Source of the DNA: Aselliscus stoliczkanus
Lineage: Eukaryota > Chordata > Mammalia > Chiroptera > Hipposideridae
Direction: 5' to 3'
Length of the DNA stretch: 64,000 nt
Assembly: GCA_033961575.1 (NCBI GenBank)
Contig: CM066730.1
Location: 119,501,523-119,565,522 of the forward strand
The notes under the pieces were generated by a model. That model searched no databases. It saw only the letters and a program-made list of their open reading frames with translations, and was not told the origin of the DNA. Positions 1-11,916 of this stretch are shown here, piece after piece. Position 1 is the stretch's first letter; each line of letters starts with the position of its first letter. Made by a program: the position numbers and the translations under genes.

Positions 1-2575
1 TATAAAAATCAGCCAAAAGAATCAAAACACACTAGTTTCTCAACAGAACTGATTTTTGAAGGGCTTGAGGTTAGTTCTCCAGGAATAAAATCAATGCTAA
101 GAAAAACTTACAAAATATTTTGAAAGTTTGGTCTTTTATAATCATTTTTTATTTGGAAATTGTAAACATAATTTTCAAATATACACAGGGGATGAAAGAC
201 TTTAAGAGTAAGCAAAACATCGTTGCTATTTTTCAAAAACAAGTAAATTTTAACGGTAAGACGATTTTTAAATAGTAATTGAAAGAGATAGAGGGAGATG
301 AGCTAACAATTATAACTTCATATATGTAATTAGCTTTTACCATAGTAAAACTTATAAAATGTTTAGTGATTTGCTCTTAAATGTATACAAAACATGACAC
401 GCTTATAATGTTCACCTGAACATAGAACAATAAGTCCTTCCCTCAAATGTGGACATTTATATCTCAGGTATTAAAATAAATCTAAAATTATGTTATGCTT
501 TTAAAAACACAATACTAAGGTAACACTACTAGAAACAGAAGGAAAAAAGCTCTGAACCAGAAGGCACAGTTCACTGTTAAATACAATACTCAGGCATGTT
601 TTGTTTAGAAACTAAAAGTTAGTTGCTATTACTTAAAAATCTAAGGTCTGGTTTGTATTGCAAAGCCAGAAAACTGGCAAAACCAGGTTGGATATTGGAA
701 CGACAATCACAGGTTCTCCGGCACTTTCCTACCTACTGCAGACCTCCACTGGCCTGTTACATACTCAGGCTCCTGTGCCTGCTTGGCCCCAACATTCGTG
801 CGTATCTGAGATTTCAACCCCTGTGCAAGACAATGAGCTCAAGAGCAGAAATTATGCTTTGTGCTTTTTGGAATCCTAAACACCTGGCTTAATTTAGTCA
901 CTCACTACATGAGGAAGGAGGGAGGATACCGCCAGGGGAAACCTATTCTGAGTTATCTGTAACCATCCAAGCACTGATATAAAAAGTGCTCACTTCTGTA
1001 AGAGTTCAAGTTAACAATCATGGAAGGGTCCTGAAAAAACTTAATGGCTGAACAGTTAAATTTATAACTTCTTTCCTGTGCTCTCATACCTAACTTTGAT
1101 TGGTTTTCTTTGTAGGTGTTCACAAAGCATTATCTGTTTTCTGGCCGTAAAGGACTATCGTGTCATGGAAAACTTTTCTAAGACAAAACGGTGTGATACT
1201 GGATCAATGTTCTAATAGTTCTAATAGTGTGCATTAACTATGTACACTCCCTCAACTAGAAGTGTCGGTTCATCCCAGGCTTTTTACCCATAGGAGGGGA
1301 CTTCTTCAAAAGCAACATCCTCTGGCCTGATGCGCCAAAAATGAAATTTCTCTTAACAGCAGATATGAATCCTGACCTGAGAGGTGATACACTAGAAATA
1401 AAACTGCAGTATCTCATGAAAAAGTCTCCGCTTGCTAACCCCTGCTGGGTTAAACCACTGTGCCAGCAAAGTGGTCTCTATCTTGATTGGAAAATTTTTC
1501 ATTATGTAGACTAATGAGCCAGTCAGTGGTCCACACCTGGAATCTTTTTTAAATGTATAAAAACATTCAAACGTAACAGCAGGAATTCAGTTAGTTTTTC
1601 CCCAGAAAAAAAAACAGATGCAAAATTATGGACAACACACAAGACTTTCTTAACAATGCAAGCCAGAGATTCATATTGTTAGACTCAGTTTCTGTTTGTT
1701 GTTTATCATGAGGATACTATTCATTCAGACATGTTTTAATGATAAATTTGATGTATCTTTTTAAATTCTGATGCAGAGTAATACCTTCTGAAAATAAAAC
1801 ATTAACCCAGTTGTAACTTTCATGTGACTTAAATCCAAGTGAACAGTATTTACTTTCAGAACATAGAAATTCTTATTTTAAAATAGTCCCAATTTGTTAT
1901 TTATTTGAATTATATTAATAAGTTATGTCAACATATTGAAAGTAGGGGACTGGTGGGGCAAGGAGAAAATGAAACATGATTTTGGAACAAGCAATTCAAA
2001 AAAAATTCCTTTGGCAAAATTAAAATGGTAACATTTTGAAGCTTATTACAAAGACATTGGAATAATAAGCTTGCTTCTATCCATTAGTTGACAGTATGCC
2101 TTTCTCCACGTATCATTTCATTACTAGGTATAAATGTGATCACTTAAAAATACACATAAAGCAATTTTAAAATTCTAAAACATTTTCTCCAAGAATATTT
2201 CATTGGAGCCCAAAAATCCAATATATTTTACAGGCATTTCTCAGATTTTATACTCTTTACAGATTTTACAAGATTCATATATTTTCACACTGAATTCAAT
2301 TACTACCACTATGAATTAACTATATTAACAAATCTTAACTCCATGTTAACTTCTGACCTGCTCTGTAAAAAGCCCTAGGAGGGATAAGACTAAAGAAATA
2401 ATGGATACTGGGAAGTCCATAACAGTAATTAACAAATGATGGTACCAATTATTGCATTAAGCCTTAAAAGTGTATTTATTTATTAATTCTTTAAAAACCA
2501 GATCTGTCTTCAAAAGATATAGATAAGGAAACACTATAACAATTAACATTTTTCAGAAGATATGAAAATTTGTAT

Positions 2576-2600
2576 GTATCTATCTATCTATCTATCTATT
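2576..2600. repeat. (TATC)n microsatellite
   Basis: About six TATC units abut the A-tail side of the SINE at 2607-2699. This is consistent with a microsatellite that arose in the degraded poly-A (here poly-T) tail. Confidence 0.8.
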
Positions 2601-2606
2601 TATTTT

Positions 2607-2699
2607 GAGGGCAGTGTCACTGGCCCTCATATGTGGGACCCGAACCGGGCCGCCAGCTTCCCAAGCCAGCGCTTAACCACCGCGCCACTCGGCGGCCCT
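2607..2699 (-). mobile_element. tRNA-derived SINE (short ~100 bp family), minus
   Basis: The plus strand reads tgagggcagtgtcactggcc, then a tRNA-like B-box region (cgaaccggg), ccaagccagcgcttaacc, and ends in ccactcggcggccct. This is the reverse complement of the family head. Nine copies plus one composite head occur in the window. The tail is a TATC-rich run instead of pure poly-T. Confidence 0.85.
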
Positions 2700-3108
2700 G
2701 TATTTATTTTTAGAACTATGACCACACTTACGCAGACAAAACTAAAAATGAGATGAAAGAGTGGCCACAAAATACTTTCAATTTTACTAGAATAAATTTA
2801 GTCAATAAATGTAAAATATATACCAAAACAAAGCTTTCATTTATTTCTCTCAGGATTATATACAATGATTATACTTATGAATTTATGTAAAATATAAATT
2901 CAGACTTCTTGAACTCACTATAAAAGATTGCTGTGTAAAGAACATAACTGAACCACCAGAAAAAATAATTCAATATTCAAAAAAAAAAAACTTTACCATT
3001 TATTTCCAAATAATAAAATAATACTCATTGTATCCACTTTTATATAAATAAAAGTGCATAGTTTAAGTTCTCCAGGATGTAAAAAATAAAACTGAAACTG
3101 CATCTTAC

Positions 3109-3181
3109 CTTCTGTATTCGGTAAGAAGCTGATTATAATGATAAACCACAGGCTTCGCATTCTGCAACCAGAAGACACCAT
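3109..3181 (-). CDS. ADGRL2: Latrophilin-2 (adhesion GPCR L2), first coding exon: start codon and signal peptide
   Basis: This is the N-terminal exon of an adhesion G-protein-coupled receptor, a postsynaptic/endothelial adhesion receptor that binds teneurins and FLRTs. Reading leftward from ATG 3181, the 73 nt encode 24 residues plus one base. A polar start MVSSGCR is followed by [17 protein letters not shown], a classical signal peptide with a seven-residue hydrophobic core. From memory this matches the start of mammalian latrophilin-2 with about one conservative change (Val to Ile) in the core. The exon closes at GAA G|GTAAG, a phase-1 donor at 3108-3107; the split Gly codon is completed in the next exon, outside the window. 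ATG 3181 has a good context (A at -3, G at +4). An in-frame ATG at 3160 (residue 8) could also start translation and would give a more compact signal peptide. Only a small fraction of the roughly 1,450-residue protein is present. Confidence 0.88.
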
Positions 3182-3227
3182 TATTGATCCCTTTAAATAT
3201 TTTCTTTGTATTCCTTAATGAATCTAG

Positions 3228-3269
3228 TTATAAATGCCCAGCTTCATCGAACCCAGCAGTCTGCATCAT
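3228..3269 (-). CDS. Upstream ORF 2 in ADGRL2 leader (13 codons + stop)
   Basis: Tandem ATG ATG at 3269-3264 opens a 13-codon frame, stopping at TAA 3230-3228. It overlaps uORF 1 in another frame and ends 46 bases before the main start. It is a potential translational control element only. Confidence 0.35.
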   Translation of the reverse strand: MMQTAGFDEAGHL

Positions 3270-3279
3270 TGATCCTCAT
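3244..3279 (-). CDS. Upstream ORF 1 in ADGRL2 leader (11 codons + stop)
   Basis: Three bases after the predicted splice acceptor, ATG 3279 opens a frame of 11 codons that ends at TGA 3246-3244. It has no known product. A short uORF in a receptor leader could lower initiation at the main ATG. Whether it is translated is unknown. Confidence 0.35.
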   Translation of the reverse strand: MRINDADCWVR

Positions 3280-3599
3280 ATCTGAAAAACAAACAAATCC
3301 ATCATTTACTCTATGGTCCTGCTACATTCCAAAAAAATGCAAAAACAGTAACTCTCTTTCCCTCCCTTCGGAAGTTCCCTCCCTCTCCAATATGGAAGCT
3401 GCACCTATACACTGCATATGAGCCTCATATCCTGAAAATGATCAAAGTCCCAAAAACACCTATAGACAACCAGAACATATGAAGTCACGTAGGAATATAA
3501 ATTCCTAATGATTTTTTTTCTTTGAAAAGCTTACAAAGTCATTCTAGAATAATACATGTGTCTCTGTATGCCACATATATTTGTCTGTTTATCACAGTA

Positions 3600-4000
3600 C
3601 AGTTGACTCTAGAACAACACAAGTTTGAGCTATGCGGATTCACTTAATATCAATATCTGTAGTTTTTGCTGATGGGGGTCCACAGATGCAAAGGGACAAC
3701 TATGCCATTTTATACAGCGGGCCTGAGCATCCGTGATTTTGGTACCCACAGGGGTTCTGGAGCCAAACCCCACGGCTATCAAGGAACAACTGGAACATTT
3801 TTTTTTTTTTTTGAGGGCAGTGTCACTGGCCCTCACATGTGGACCGAACCGGGGCCGCTGGCTTCCCAAGCCAGCGCTTAACCACCACGCCACTCGGCTG
3901 GCCCTAACTTGAACTTTTTGGAGAGTCAAAAGTTATATGCAGATTGTTCAACTGCATGGGGTTGGCCCCGCCATGCCCACATTGTTCTAACAGTCACCTG
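3600..4000 (+). mobile_element. TcMar-Tigger-type nonautonomous DNA transposon, interrupted by a SINE
   Basis: The left end is cagttgactctagaacaaca. The right end (attgttctaacagtcacctg) is its imperfect inverted repeat. Each end is flanked by TA (3598-3599 and 4001-4002), the target duplication typical of Tc1/mariner. Internal pieces such as gagtcaaaagttatatgcag resemble a well-known mammalian Tigger/pogo-derived MER family. There is no transposase ORF. Confidence 0.8.
3798..3904 (-). mobile_element. tRNA-derived SINE (short family), minus, nested in Tigger element
   Basis: Poly-T followed by gagggcagtgtcactggccc through ccactcggctggccc. It is flanked by near-identical duplications, aactggaac at 3788-3796 and aacttgaac immediately after the right end. 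It splits the DNA transposon and is therefore younger than it. Confidence 0.88.
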
Positions 4001-5906
4001 TACTAGCCTGAATGCATAGTACTTCTAACAGAATTTTGTAAACATACAATTTTATGGTTTGTTTCTAGCAATGACAGCAGCAATATTATCTACTATTTTA
4101 TGCTGTTACCTTGCAAGACATAGCTGAGATACAATGAAACAGTTAATAATTGGTAAGTCTCTTAACTATTTCATTTTCAAGTTTAAGATTTTCATTTATT
4201 GGTTTTTCTTACTGCAAGGTATAACTTCAGATCAAACCTACATCTTTGAGTAAGTTGGTTCATCCACTGGAACCAATAAAAACCTCAGACCATAACAGCT
4301 TTTATGTCTAAGGTTGCATCTCTATTTTCAAAAAACTGAGAGAAGGGTGGCAAAGAAATAAACCCGGAGCCAAGTCTAATTTTGACAAGCCAGTTCTTCA
4401 ACTGGAGAGGGTACAAAAATTTCAGTAGTGTAACTTAATCAGTTCCTAGGATCACACAAGACCAGGTCATTCGCTGGGCTCTATGGAAGTGCTTTTACTT
4501 CTTTCTAGGGTGGTGTGAGGAATCAGAGTAAGTAACAGCCTTATAGCACACATAAAATGCAGGCAACTCCCAAATATATCCTGCCTTCTGGTCCAGCATC
4601 TTCTTAAGGCTAAGAAATCACAATTTTTTTTCTTTTCTAAGAAACATCTTTACTCTTTATTTATAACAATCTCCTATTACATACTTCTAAGTAATGCTCT
4701 TACCAAGTTTTAAGTTAACCTTAACTTGCTTCAAATGAACGAGTTTTTAAAAGTTAGGGAAGTGAGAGGAATAACCCCCACTCTGAGGTTGTGTCCATAA
4801 CTCAAATAAAATGAACTCATAGTTAGAAAAACTTTTCCTACATAACTCTGAGTTCTCTATTTTACATGATCTGAGCTACTCTGCATTTTGCTACATGCTT
4901 CAGGTATCATATAAGTCAATTAGCAGTTCACTATATTTTATTATCAGTTCCCTATAATATGAACTTCAAAATATGAATTTCATGGAAAAGTGGTCAGATC
5001 TAAACGGTTTGGGACACTTACAGTACTATAAAGTCTTGCTTTACCAACAAACACACCAAAAAGAATATCAGAAATTAATCTGAAGCTATTAGTTAGTGTT
5101 TAAATATAAAGATCCATGAAATCACAGATGAAACTAGCAAGATCTCCATTAACAAGCTTGTTTTATCAAGCCTATAGTTTCAGACATCAAACTGCTTCTC
5201 CTTATACGCCTCCTTAACTCATAATCAGCCCAGTTTTGTTTGTTTTTTAGCTCTCTCTGAAGACAACTAGGTATCATGACAAGGAAAGTCAGGTTGGTTT
5301 TATCCGGTGCTGAGAACACCTCAGATGCTTCTCTGTCCAAACAAATTAGACAAAAACAAAGGCAAGAGAAAGCTTCCCTCTTCTGAACACCGAAAATGTT
5401 TTTTGTTTTTTTTAAAAGAATGCTGCATTAAAAATTAACATGATGGAGACACATGGCACACAATCCTGCAGAACCGGATAGCTGTTGCTCTTCCTTTTTT
5501 ACTCTGAGCTCCCAAAGACTATTCAAAATACAAAACCAAAAGTAAACCCGCTGTTTACAACTGCTATAGCTAAGTCCCTGCCTTAAGACTGCAAGCGATT
5601 TTATGGAAAGCATACAGAGAAGTCAGATAATTTCATGGCCTGTCACATCGAAAAGGCTCATCAATGAACAATTTCTTACAGCCGATAGCCTGTTCAGCGA
5701 TCTGATGAAGCCATTAGCATAATTGTAATGTGCGGATGGGGTACACACATTCATTACTACAAGTAAAATTAAGTGAGCCTCTGGCATGCTCCCGACTCAT
5801 GCAAAGAATTCTGGGTGCAACAAGCACTTCCATTTCAGCGTACTAATAATGTATACAGGCTGCTTGCCCACATGCACCACTCTTGAACACATTTGCACTT
5901 TCTTAC

Positions 5907-6018
5907 AGCGGCCCAAGATCAGTCTGCCTTCAGTCATCCACTCTTTGAAAGACTCCTTGTTTGTGGGAAGAAAAGGAACGAAAAAATCAGGAACTGATGA
6001 CTGCCTTGTAGGAAACAG
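5907..6018 (-). other. Candidate non-coding leader exon (weak)
   Basis: On the minus strand, a pyrimidine-rich acceptor (tttccctctcttggcag, AG at 6020-6019) is followed 112 bp later by a donor-like GTAAGA at 5906-5901. The surrounding 5.64-6.18 kb is more GC-rich than the intron and open in frames on both strands, but no protein family is recognisable. The plus strand also shows an acceptor-like ctttcttacag at the same place, so chance is a real possibility. Confidence 0.2.
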
Positions 6019-8190
6019 CTGCCAAGAGAGGGAAACCTCTGTTTGTGAGAGGAAGAGGAAACCGCACAACCAAGACCTCTTTTGTGGTCTCTGGCCGGGA
6101 CGGAGCATTTTACGAACAGATTTTAAGTACACTCAAACTTCAATGTATTCTTACGGTTTGCATGTTGAACCATTTTAAAAGTATGCTCTAGTCATTATGT
6201 GACAGTATAAATGGTTGTTTCTAACACACAGAAACGGTTCTGAAGTATAATGAAATCATGGCTCCTTTTTACACAAATAAAGGTGAAGTCTGGCCATTTA
6301 GTGTTCTGTGCAATAAGTAAGTAAAAAGAATATCAGGAGTGTTTTGCTCATTCTACAACCTATAGCCAATCACTTTCACATCCAATGGAATTATTTTCAA
6401 AAGCCCAAGCTTTACATGCAATTTTCAAAACTAAGTCAAAAGATTTTACCACTGCGCTCCAAATTAAAAACAATCTTCCATTAAAAAAAAATGTTCATGA
6501 AAATGGAAACACTTAGCAAACCACAATCAGCTAAGGATATAATAAATAAATAATCAAGTATGGTGAAACTAATCCCAAGAAAACACTGCTCCTACATCAA
6601 AAACTCGAGCCAGAGGACACTCAGGCAGACGTGTAGCCAACACTTGCTTGGAGCTTGACACCTACCTTTTTTGTGCCGGAAATTGAAAAGGGCTATTCAA
6701 TTTCCTCTCAACAAACAGAAAAGATTAAGTGAATCCCCATATTAACGACTAGGTTGTCTTCAGATTTTTAGAAAACTTCTTCCCAAGAACTTCAGGGAGG
6801 AATTACAGATGTAAAGGCACAGAGCTCGGATGAAACCCCTCCTAATGCCATGTAACAGTTTATTTCTTAATGATAATAGAAACACAACATTCCTACTTGA
6901 ACTGTAAATAACTATAAGTTTTTTTAAAATCAAAGCCACTTCTAATGTACAACCTTCTCCTTTCTCTTATCCTTCAAATACGATTCAAACAATTTCATCC
7001 TAATCTTATTTCTATAAACCACATGCCATTTTCCACCAAACTTCTCTCAAGATTTTTTTTTTTTTAGATCTAAGTATCGTGTTACTCTGTCATGTAAAAA
7101 GCCTATTAATGCATCATGACTGCTAACCCTTCCAAAGCTGAACAGTGATTTCCAGGAATATGCCTCAGCATTGTTTATATCTTAAGTCCTCAATGTAGAG
7201 CTAACTATAGTCTTTCAGACAGTAACCTGCTTCTATTTATTAGCAGCATTAATCATCCCGTGCCTTAAACTGTCAGCAAAATTAGGAAAACACCACTAAT
7301 CATTTTTAATATCTGTGTATTTATGTAACATTACCAGGAAATCCCATTTAACCCTATATTTAGAAAAAATAAAAACCATTTGTTGATAAGTATTAATGAA
7401 AGAAGTAGAATAGAATATGCTTCAACCTAGTAAGAGGAAAAGATCATTTAAAACAGCCTAAGACTGGGTGAACTAAGGTTGCTATTAAGAGCAAAGTCGC
7501 CTTAGGGATTCATATGTAAAGCTTTATCTGTGATTTCTACTCTTGGACACTGACAGAACTGCTGTGAACACTGGATTTTAAACCCAAAACAGCTAGAGGT
7601 ATGAGGAGCACAGGAAAGGCATTAGGCCTACCAAAGTCACCCCTCCCCGTCACCATGAACTAATAGTGTGTAAAATTAAACATTAGTGAATTGGGTAAGC
7701 CTACAATTCTATGCACTAAATGTACATTAACTCCAAAGGAAAGCTAAAGATAGCTGTACAAAAATCAGTCTTTCTGATCTTATTAGTGCTATAAAATTAT
7801 AATCATTATGGGACAGAATTTACTAGCAAAACAAAAAGCCGCTTTTCTTTATTTTACCAAAACAATGATAACAATCCCACTCCGCCCCCAGGCTTAGAGA
7901 ATGAAAAATGCATTAGTTGCATTTCAAAGTAGCTAAACCTCATCAGGGTGTTCGTTTTTTCAGTAATCTTCTGTGCTGTCCTTAACAGGCCAGAATTTTC
8001 TCTCCTTGTTAACGTAAGAGAAAACATCAACAGCCCTTGGGAGTTTTCTTTGAGTAAGTTGTTTAAGCAAAACCCTTGCTATCGCCAATCAGAAAGCCGT
8101 TTTCAGCTCCAAACCTTCAATGTCCTTTGCGTTTCAGTTTATTTTCCTTCCCTCACAAGGATAGGGTTGGGGCGAGGAATGCTAAGAGAT

Positions 8191-8297
8191 TTTTTTTTTT
8201 TTTGAGGGCAGTGTTACTGGCCCTCACGAGGGACCCGAACCGGGGACGCTGGTTTTCCAAGCCAGCGCTTAACCACCGTGCCACTTGGCCAGCACCT
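8191..8297 (-). mobile_element. tRNA-derived SINE (short family), minus
   Basis: Poly-T, gagggcagtgttactggccc, acccgaaccgggga and ccacttggccagc. It is bracketed by agagatttt-like direct repeats (from 8185 and from 8301). Confidence 0.87.
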
Positions 8298-9077
8298 GAT
8301 AGAGATTTTAAAACCACGTGGCCAACCCCTAGTCACCACCCTCTTTCTCCATTTCATTTCTGAAGACACTGGTATCAAGTCTAGAGTAGTTTAATTAAAA
8401 CTGTGTTCAAGTCCCTTTAATATTCATGATTGGTCGTACCCTTTACTGAAACTTTTTGGTTATGAAGGAATAAATTCTCCTATGAGCGGGCTCAGTGGAG
8501 GAGCAGAAAGGAAAAGAATTCAGGAAATTCAGGAATGCTCCCAGTAAATTACACTGCTACTGCAGTAATATCTAGGAGTCTTGCTGAGCATGCAAAAGAG
8601 GCTTGTAGCTGTGGACACTGGAGGCATAGTGCAGGGCAGTCTGCCATTCTCTTCATTAAAATCCTTCCAGTTGAAATAATAAAAACAAATGGCTGTCATT
8701 TTCAAACCAATGTAGGGAACATTTTATGACTGAACATAAACTTGCAAATGCAGTTTTCAAAAGGAAAAAAGCTATATGCCTAGTTCAAAGTATTACCTTA
8801 TAAATCATGAAAACTTGATAGCTTTTTCAACTTTCCTACTGAATCAGATTCTTAAGTCCATTTGTTAAAAATATTTTCTATTAATTAAAATTATAACATA
8901 CCTATAACATAGAAGATGCCCCCCCCCCGCAATTTGGGGAAAAGGGAAATCTACTTTTAAATAGCAGTCCTCTCCAACTTTAAGACATTATATTGCCCCT
9001 TAACTTTCCCATACTCTAGAATTCTCATGCAGTTTTTTTGAGTTGAATACAAATTATGGGTACCATGGCTACAAGTA

Positions 9078-9225
9078 TTTCCTGAGTGCCTATTATGTGT
9101 GAAATACTGTATTAGATACACATCACTAACCCTTGTGAGGTCAATGATAAAGGTCAGGATTATGAGGTTCAGAAAGGAAAAGTAACTCCACTAGCAGGTG
9201 GCAGAGCCTGAATTCCAATCAAGGC
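9078..9225 (-). repeat. MIR SINE, minus
   Basis: The order of blocks is the reverse complement of MIR: gagtgcctattatgtgtgaa, then gaggttcagaaaggaaaagtaact, then ctagcaggtggcagagcctgaatt. It is ancient and diverged. Confidence 0.75.
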
Positions 9226-9231
9226 TAATTA

Positions 9232-9465
9232 TAGTAGTTCCCCCTTACCCATGGAGAACCCAGTGGATGCCTGAAACTTCAGATAGTACCAAACAATATA
9301 GATACTATGTTTTTTCCTATCCATATATACCTATGATGAATTTCAATTTATAAATTAAAAAAAAATTTGTGTATGTGGTCTCTCTCTCAAAAGGTCTTAT
9401 TGTACTGTACTTGCCTTTTTTCTTTGTGATGATGTGACATGATAAAATACCTTATTAAGTCCAGG
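9232..9465 (+). mobile_element. Tigger1-like DNA transposon fragment
   Basis: Recognisable family segments occur in order: tagtagttcccccttaccca, cccagtggatgcctgaaact, tagatactatgttttttcct, tgtggtctctctctcaaaa and cttattgtactgtactt. This is a deleted nonautonomous copy; its right end is uncertain. Confidence 0.75.
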
Positions 9466-11717
9466 ACTTTTACCTAATCATTGATTTCACCTAATGATTG
9501 AACTAGTCATTGTTTAGGCAGATAGAAAAGGAAAAAATCCTATGTTGTTCATGAGATGCAATCTTATGTTTGGCTCACTGCAGGATCCTTTGTTCATAAA
9601 TCATTGTTAGTAGCAATTCCCCGAATCAATGTTCAGATTCCCTCTTTGTCCATCTATCCAACCAGTAAATGAAATAATAACGACCCAGGATCTCTTGTAT
9701 ATTACATCATCAATAGCACCATCAGAGGTTTTTTTTTAGAAGTAATGAGGTGATCTCAGTAAAATATGTCAAATGATCTCACAAGTATATATGAAAAATT
9801 AACTATAATATATATATACAGTAAGAAGTTGAAAATTTTATTATGTACACAGCACATTGCCTTTTGTAATCAATAAATGACATACTCATTTGCAAACTAT
9901 GTGGATATATAGTGTCACTAAAACTTGCAATTCTTACTTCTAAAATAAAGTAGATAATACTAACATTGTAATTGCATGTATGTCAGTTTAAGTGATTACA
10001 TTCTAGATATTTTTTGATATTGAGTACTAAAATGAGTGGTATTGATTACGTTTACTTTACATATCAGTTGATCTTGTATTAGGTTTCAAAGGGCTATAAA
10101 AGAGACTAAACTACAGTTGCCACCTTCAAAAAGCTAATAACCTTCTGAGAATTAAATATGCAACAAAAACACTAAGACCCAAAATATGAATTAATAATTG
10201 CTAAACTCCCAAAAACTTAACGGTAATAAATGTATTTTCTACAAAAATAATCAGAGAGAACAGAAATAAAAGCCGTTTCTGGGCCTGTGCTTCCCTTGAG
10301 ACATGTATCTGGATCACCTAGTATCATTATGATATAAGCCCAAGGGTGAGAGCAGGGGCACACTCTACAACACTGGCTTCTAGAACCCACTGCGAGGGTT
10401 TGGACGATTCACAAACATCTAGACCTCAAGATCAACAACTATCTATGAGGGCAGAAATACACAAGAAATCGACTGTTCCATTATTTTCCCAATTATTCCA
10501 GTAGGTTTATGGTTCTGATTCCATCGCAAGTATATCGTATGGAAAATTTTTAGGTGCTACTGCAATGTTTCACAAAGGGCTTATCTCTTCTATCAAAATC
10601 CACGTCTCAGCAATTATTCTAATTCCACTACTGAAATTACATCTAAAGAAGTTGCCATTTCTAAAAACTTTTTTTAAAACCTACTGAAAACACTATTACA
10701 CTATTACATTGGTAGCCAGAATATAATATAACCTGAGATATACTCGGCTCACATATTTCACACTCTTGCCTCTGTGGGTAAACTACACATGATCAAAAAG
10801 CAAGATGACATCTAGGCCCTCTTCAGAAAGAGCAAATCCCTTGATAATCTCCAGCAAGCCCTGTTCCATACCATATATATCGTGTCTACAAGCAACACTA
10901 AATATAACAGCATTTTATTGAGTTGTAGAGAAGAGGACTATATGAAATATTTCTGAAAATTAACTGAACATGAAAAAGTTGGAGACTAAGTGAATGCAAA
11001 GAACAGGCTCTTCCTTCCAATGTTAAGAGTGAGTTTCGTGTGGTTGGCGTGGCTGCTTCCTCAAAGGGCATTAGGAGACTTACATGGGAAGGCAGGAGAA
11101 ATAGTCATGGACACGACTGTAAGAAACATAATGAACTGAGTCATTCTGTATAGCTGGTAAATGCAAAAAAATAAAAAATAAAAAACAAAATAAATAAAAA
11201 CCAAGAACTTCAGTTCGTTAAAAAATGAAAATATATTCAACTTTTACAGGTTGATGCTGCTTAACTATTCCATCATGGAGTGGAAGGGGTTTGTGGCTTT
11301 TAGAAAAAGGGTTTTCAACTTTAAAACATAATTTTATAACCTGTTAATATTTCAAATAACATTAAAACAGTAATAAAACAGTGATGTTTAACAAGAGGAA
11401 ATGTAGGTTACTAAAAAACTGAGAACAGTGACTAGAAGTTTGAATTACTTGCCCTGACCCTCTTGTTTGGTAAAAGACTTATGTACTTTTTGCAATATTT
11501 CAATGATTTTTAAAATGTTTCCAATTCAGAAAACTGAGAAAAATATATCCCCTATTACTATTCCACATATAAAGAAGAGCAAAATACTGCTCAATAAGAA
11601 CAATTACCAATAATAACTAGTGATTCTTCTAATCTTTTAAGCTAAAACCTATCAATAGAATTCCATTATGTTTGGAAAGATTAGACACGAGGAGGAAACA
11701 TACAAACTGACAGAGAG

Positions 11718-11916
11718 CAGGGATCAGTAAACGTTTTCTATGAAGGGCCAGATAGTAAATATTTTAGGCTGTAAGGACCATCAGCCTGTCCTAACTGTAC
11801 AACTCTGCCATTGTTATCAAGAATCCCATCATAGACAATGGGTAATGAAGGACCATGGTCGTGTGCCAACACTTTACTACAAAAACTGCTGGCCAGCCAC
11901 AGTTTGCTAACTCCTG
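11718..11916 (+). mobile_element. hAT-Charlie-type MER element
   Basis: It begins cagggatcagtaaacgtttt, continues gggccagatagtaaatattttag, and ends cagtttgctaactcctg. This is a diverged copy of a common mammalian nonautonomous hAT element with roughly inverted ends. I do not commit to the exact MER number. Confidence 0.7.

Larger units (their letters stand above)
1..3108 (-). other. ADGRL2: Intron following ADGRL2 first coding exon (partial)
   Basis: AT-rich non-coding DNA beginning at the GT donor at 3108-3107 (minus strand) and running out of the window. I looked for the next latrophilin exon, which should encode the galactose-binding lectin domain, and did not see it. Apart from the SINE at 2607-2699, no repeat is confidently recognised. 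The block 620-890 is more GC-rich than its surroundings and open in two frames, but I could not assign it. Confidence 0.7.
3182..3281 (-). other. ADGRL2: ADGRL2 5'UTR part of the first coding exon
   Basis: A strong acceptor precedes this segment on the minus strand: a T-rich tract, tttgtttgtttttcag|a, with AG at 3283-3282. The exon therefore spans 3281-3109 (173 bp), 100 of which lie upstream of the start codon. It holds overlapping upstream ORFs, listed separately. An alternative acceptor-like string (ttctggttgcag) lies just before ATG 3160. If used, it would remove the first seven codons and leave the inner ATG as the start. Confidence 0.75.

Noticed and set aside
3630..3929. ORFs crossing the SINE in the Tigger element
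   Set aside because: The translated segments with ACDTAL- or SQRPRF-like strings are SINE sequence and recur wherever the SINE does (also near 8076, 42150, 49317, 51002, 58526 and 60096).
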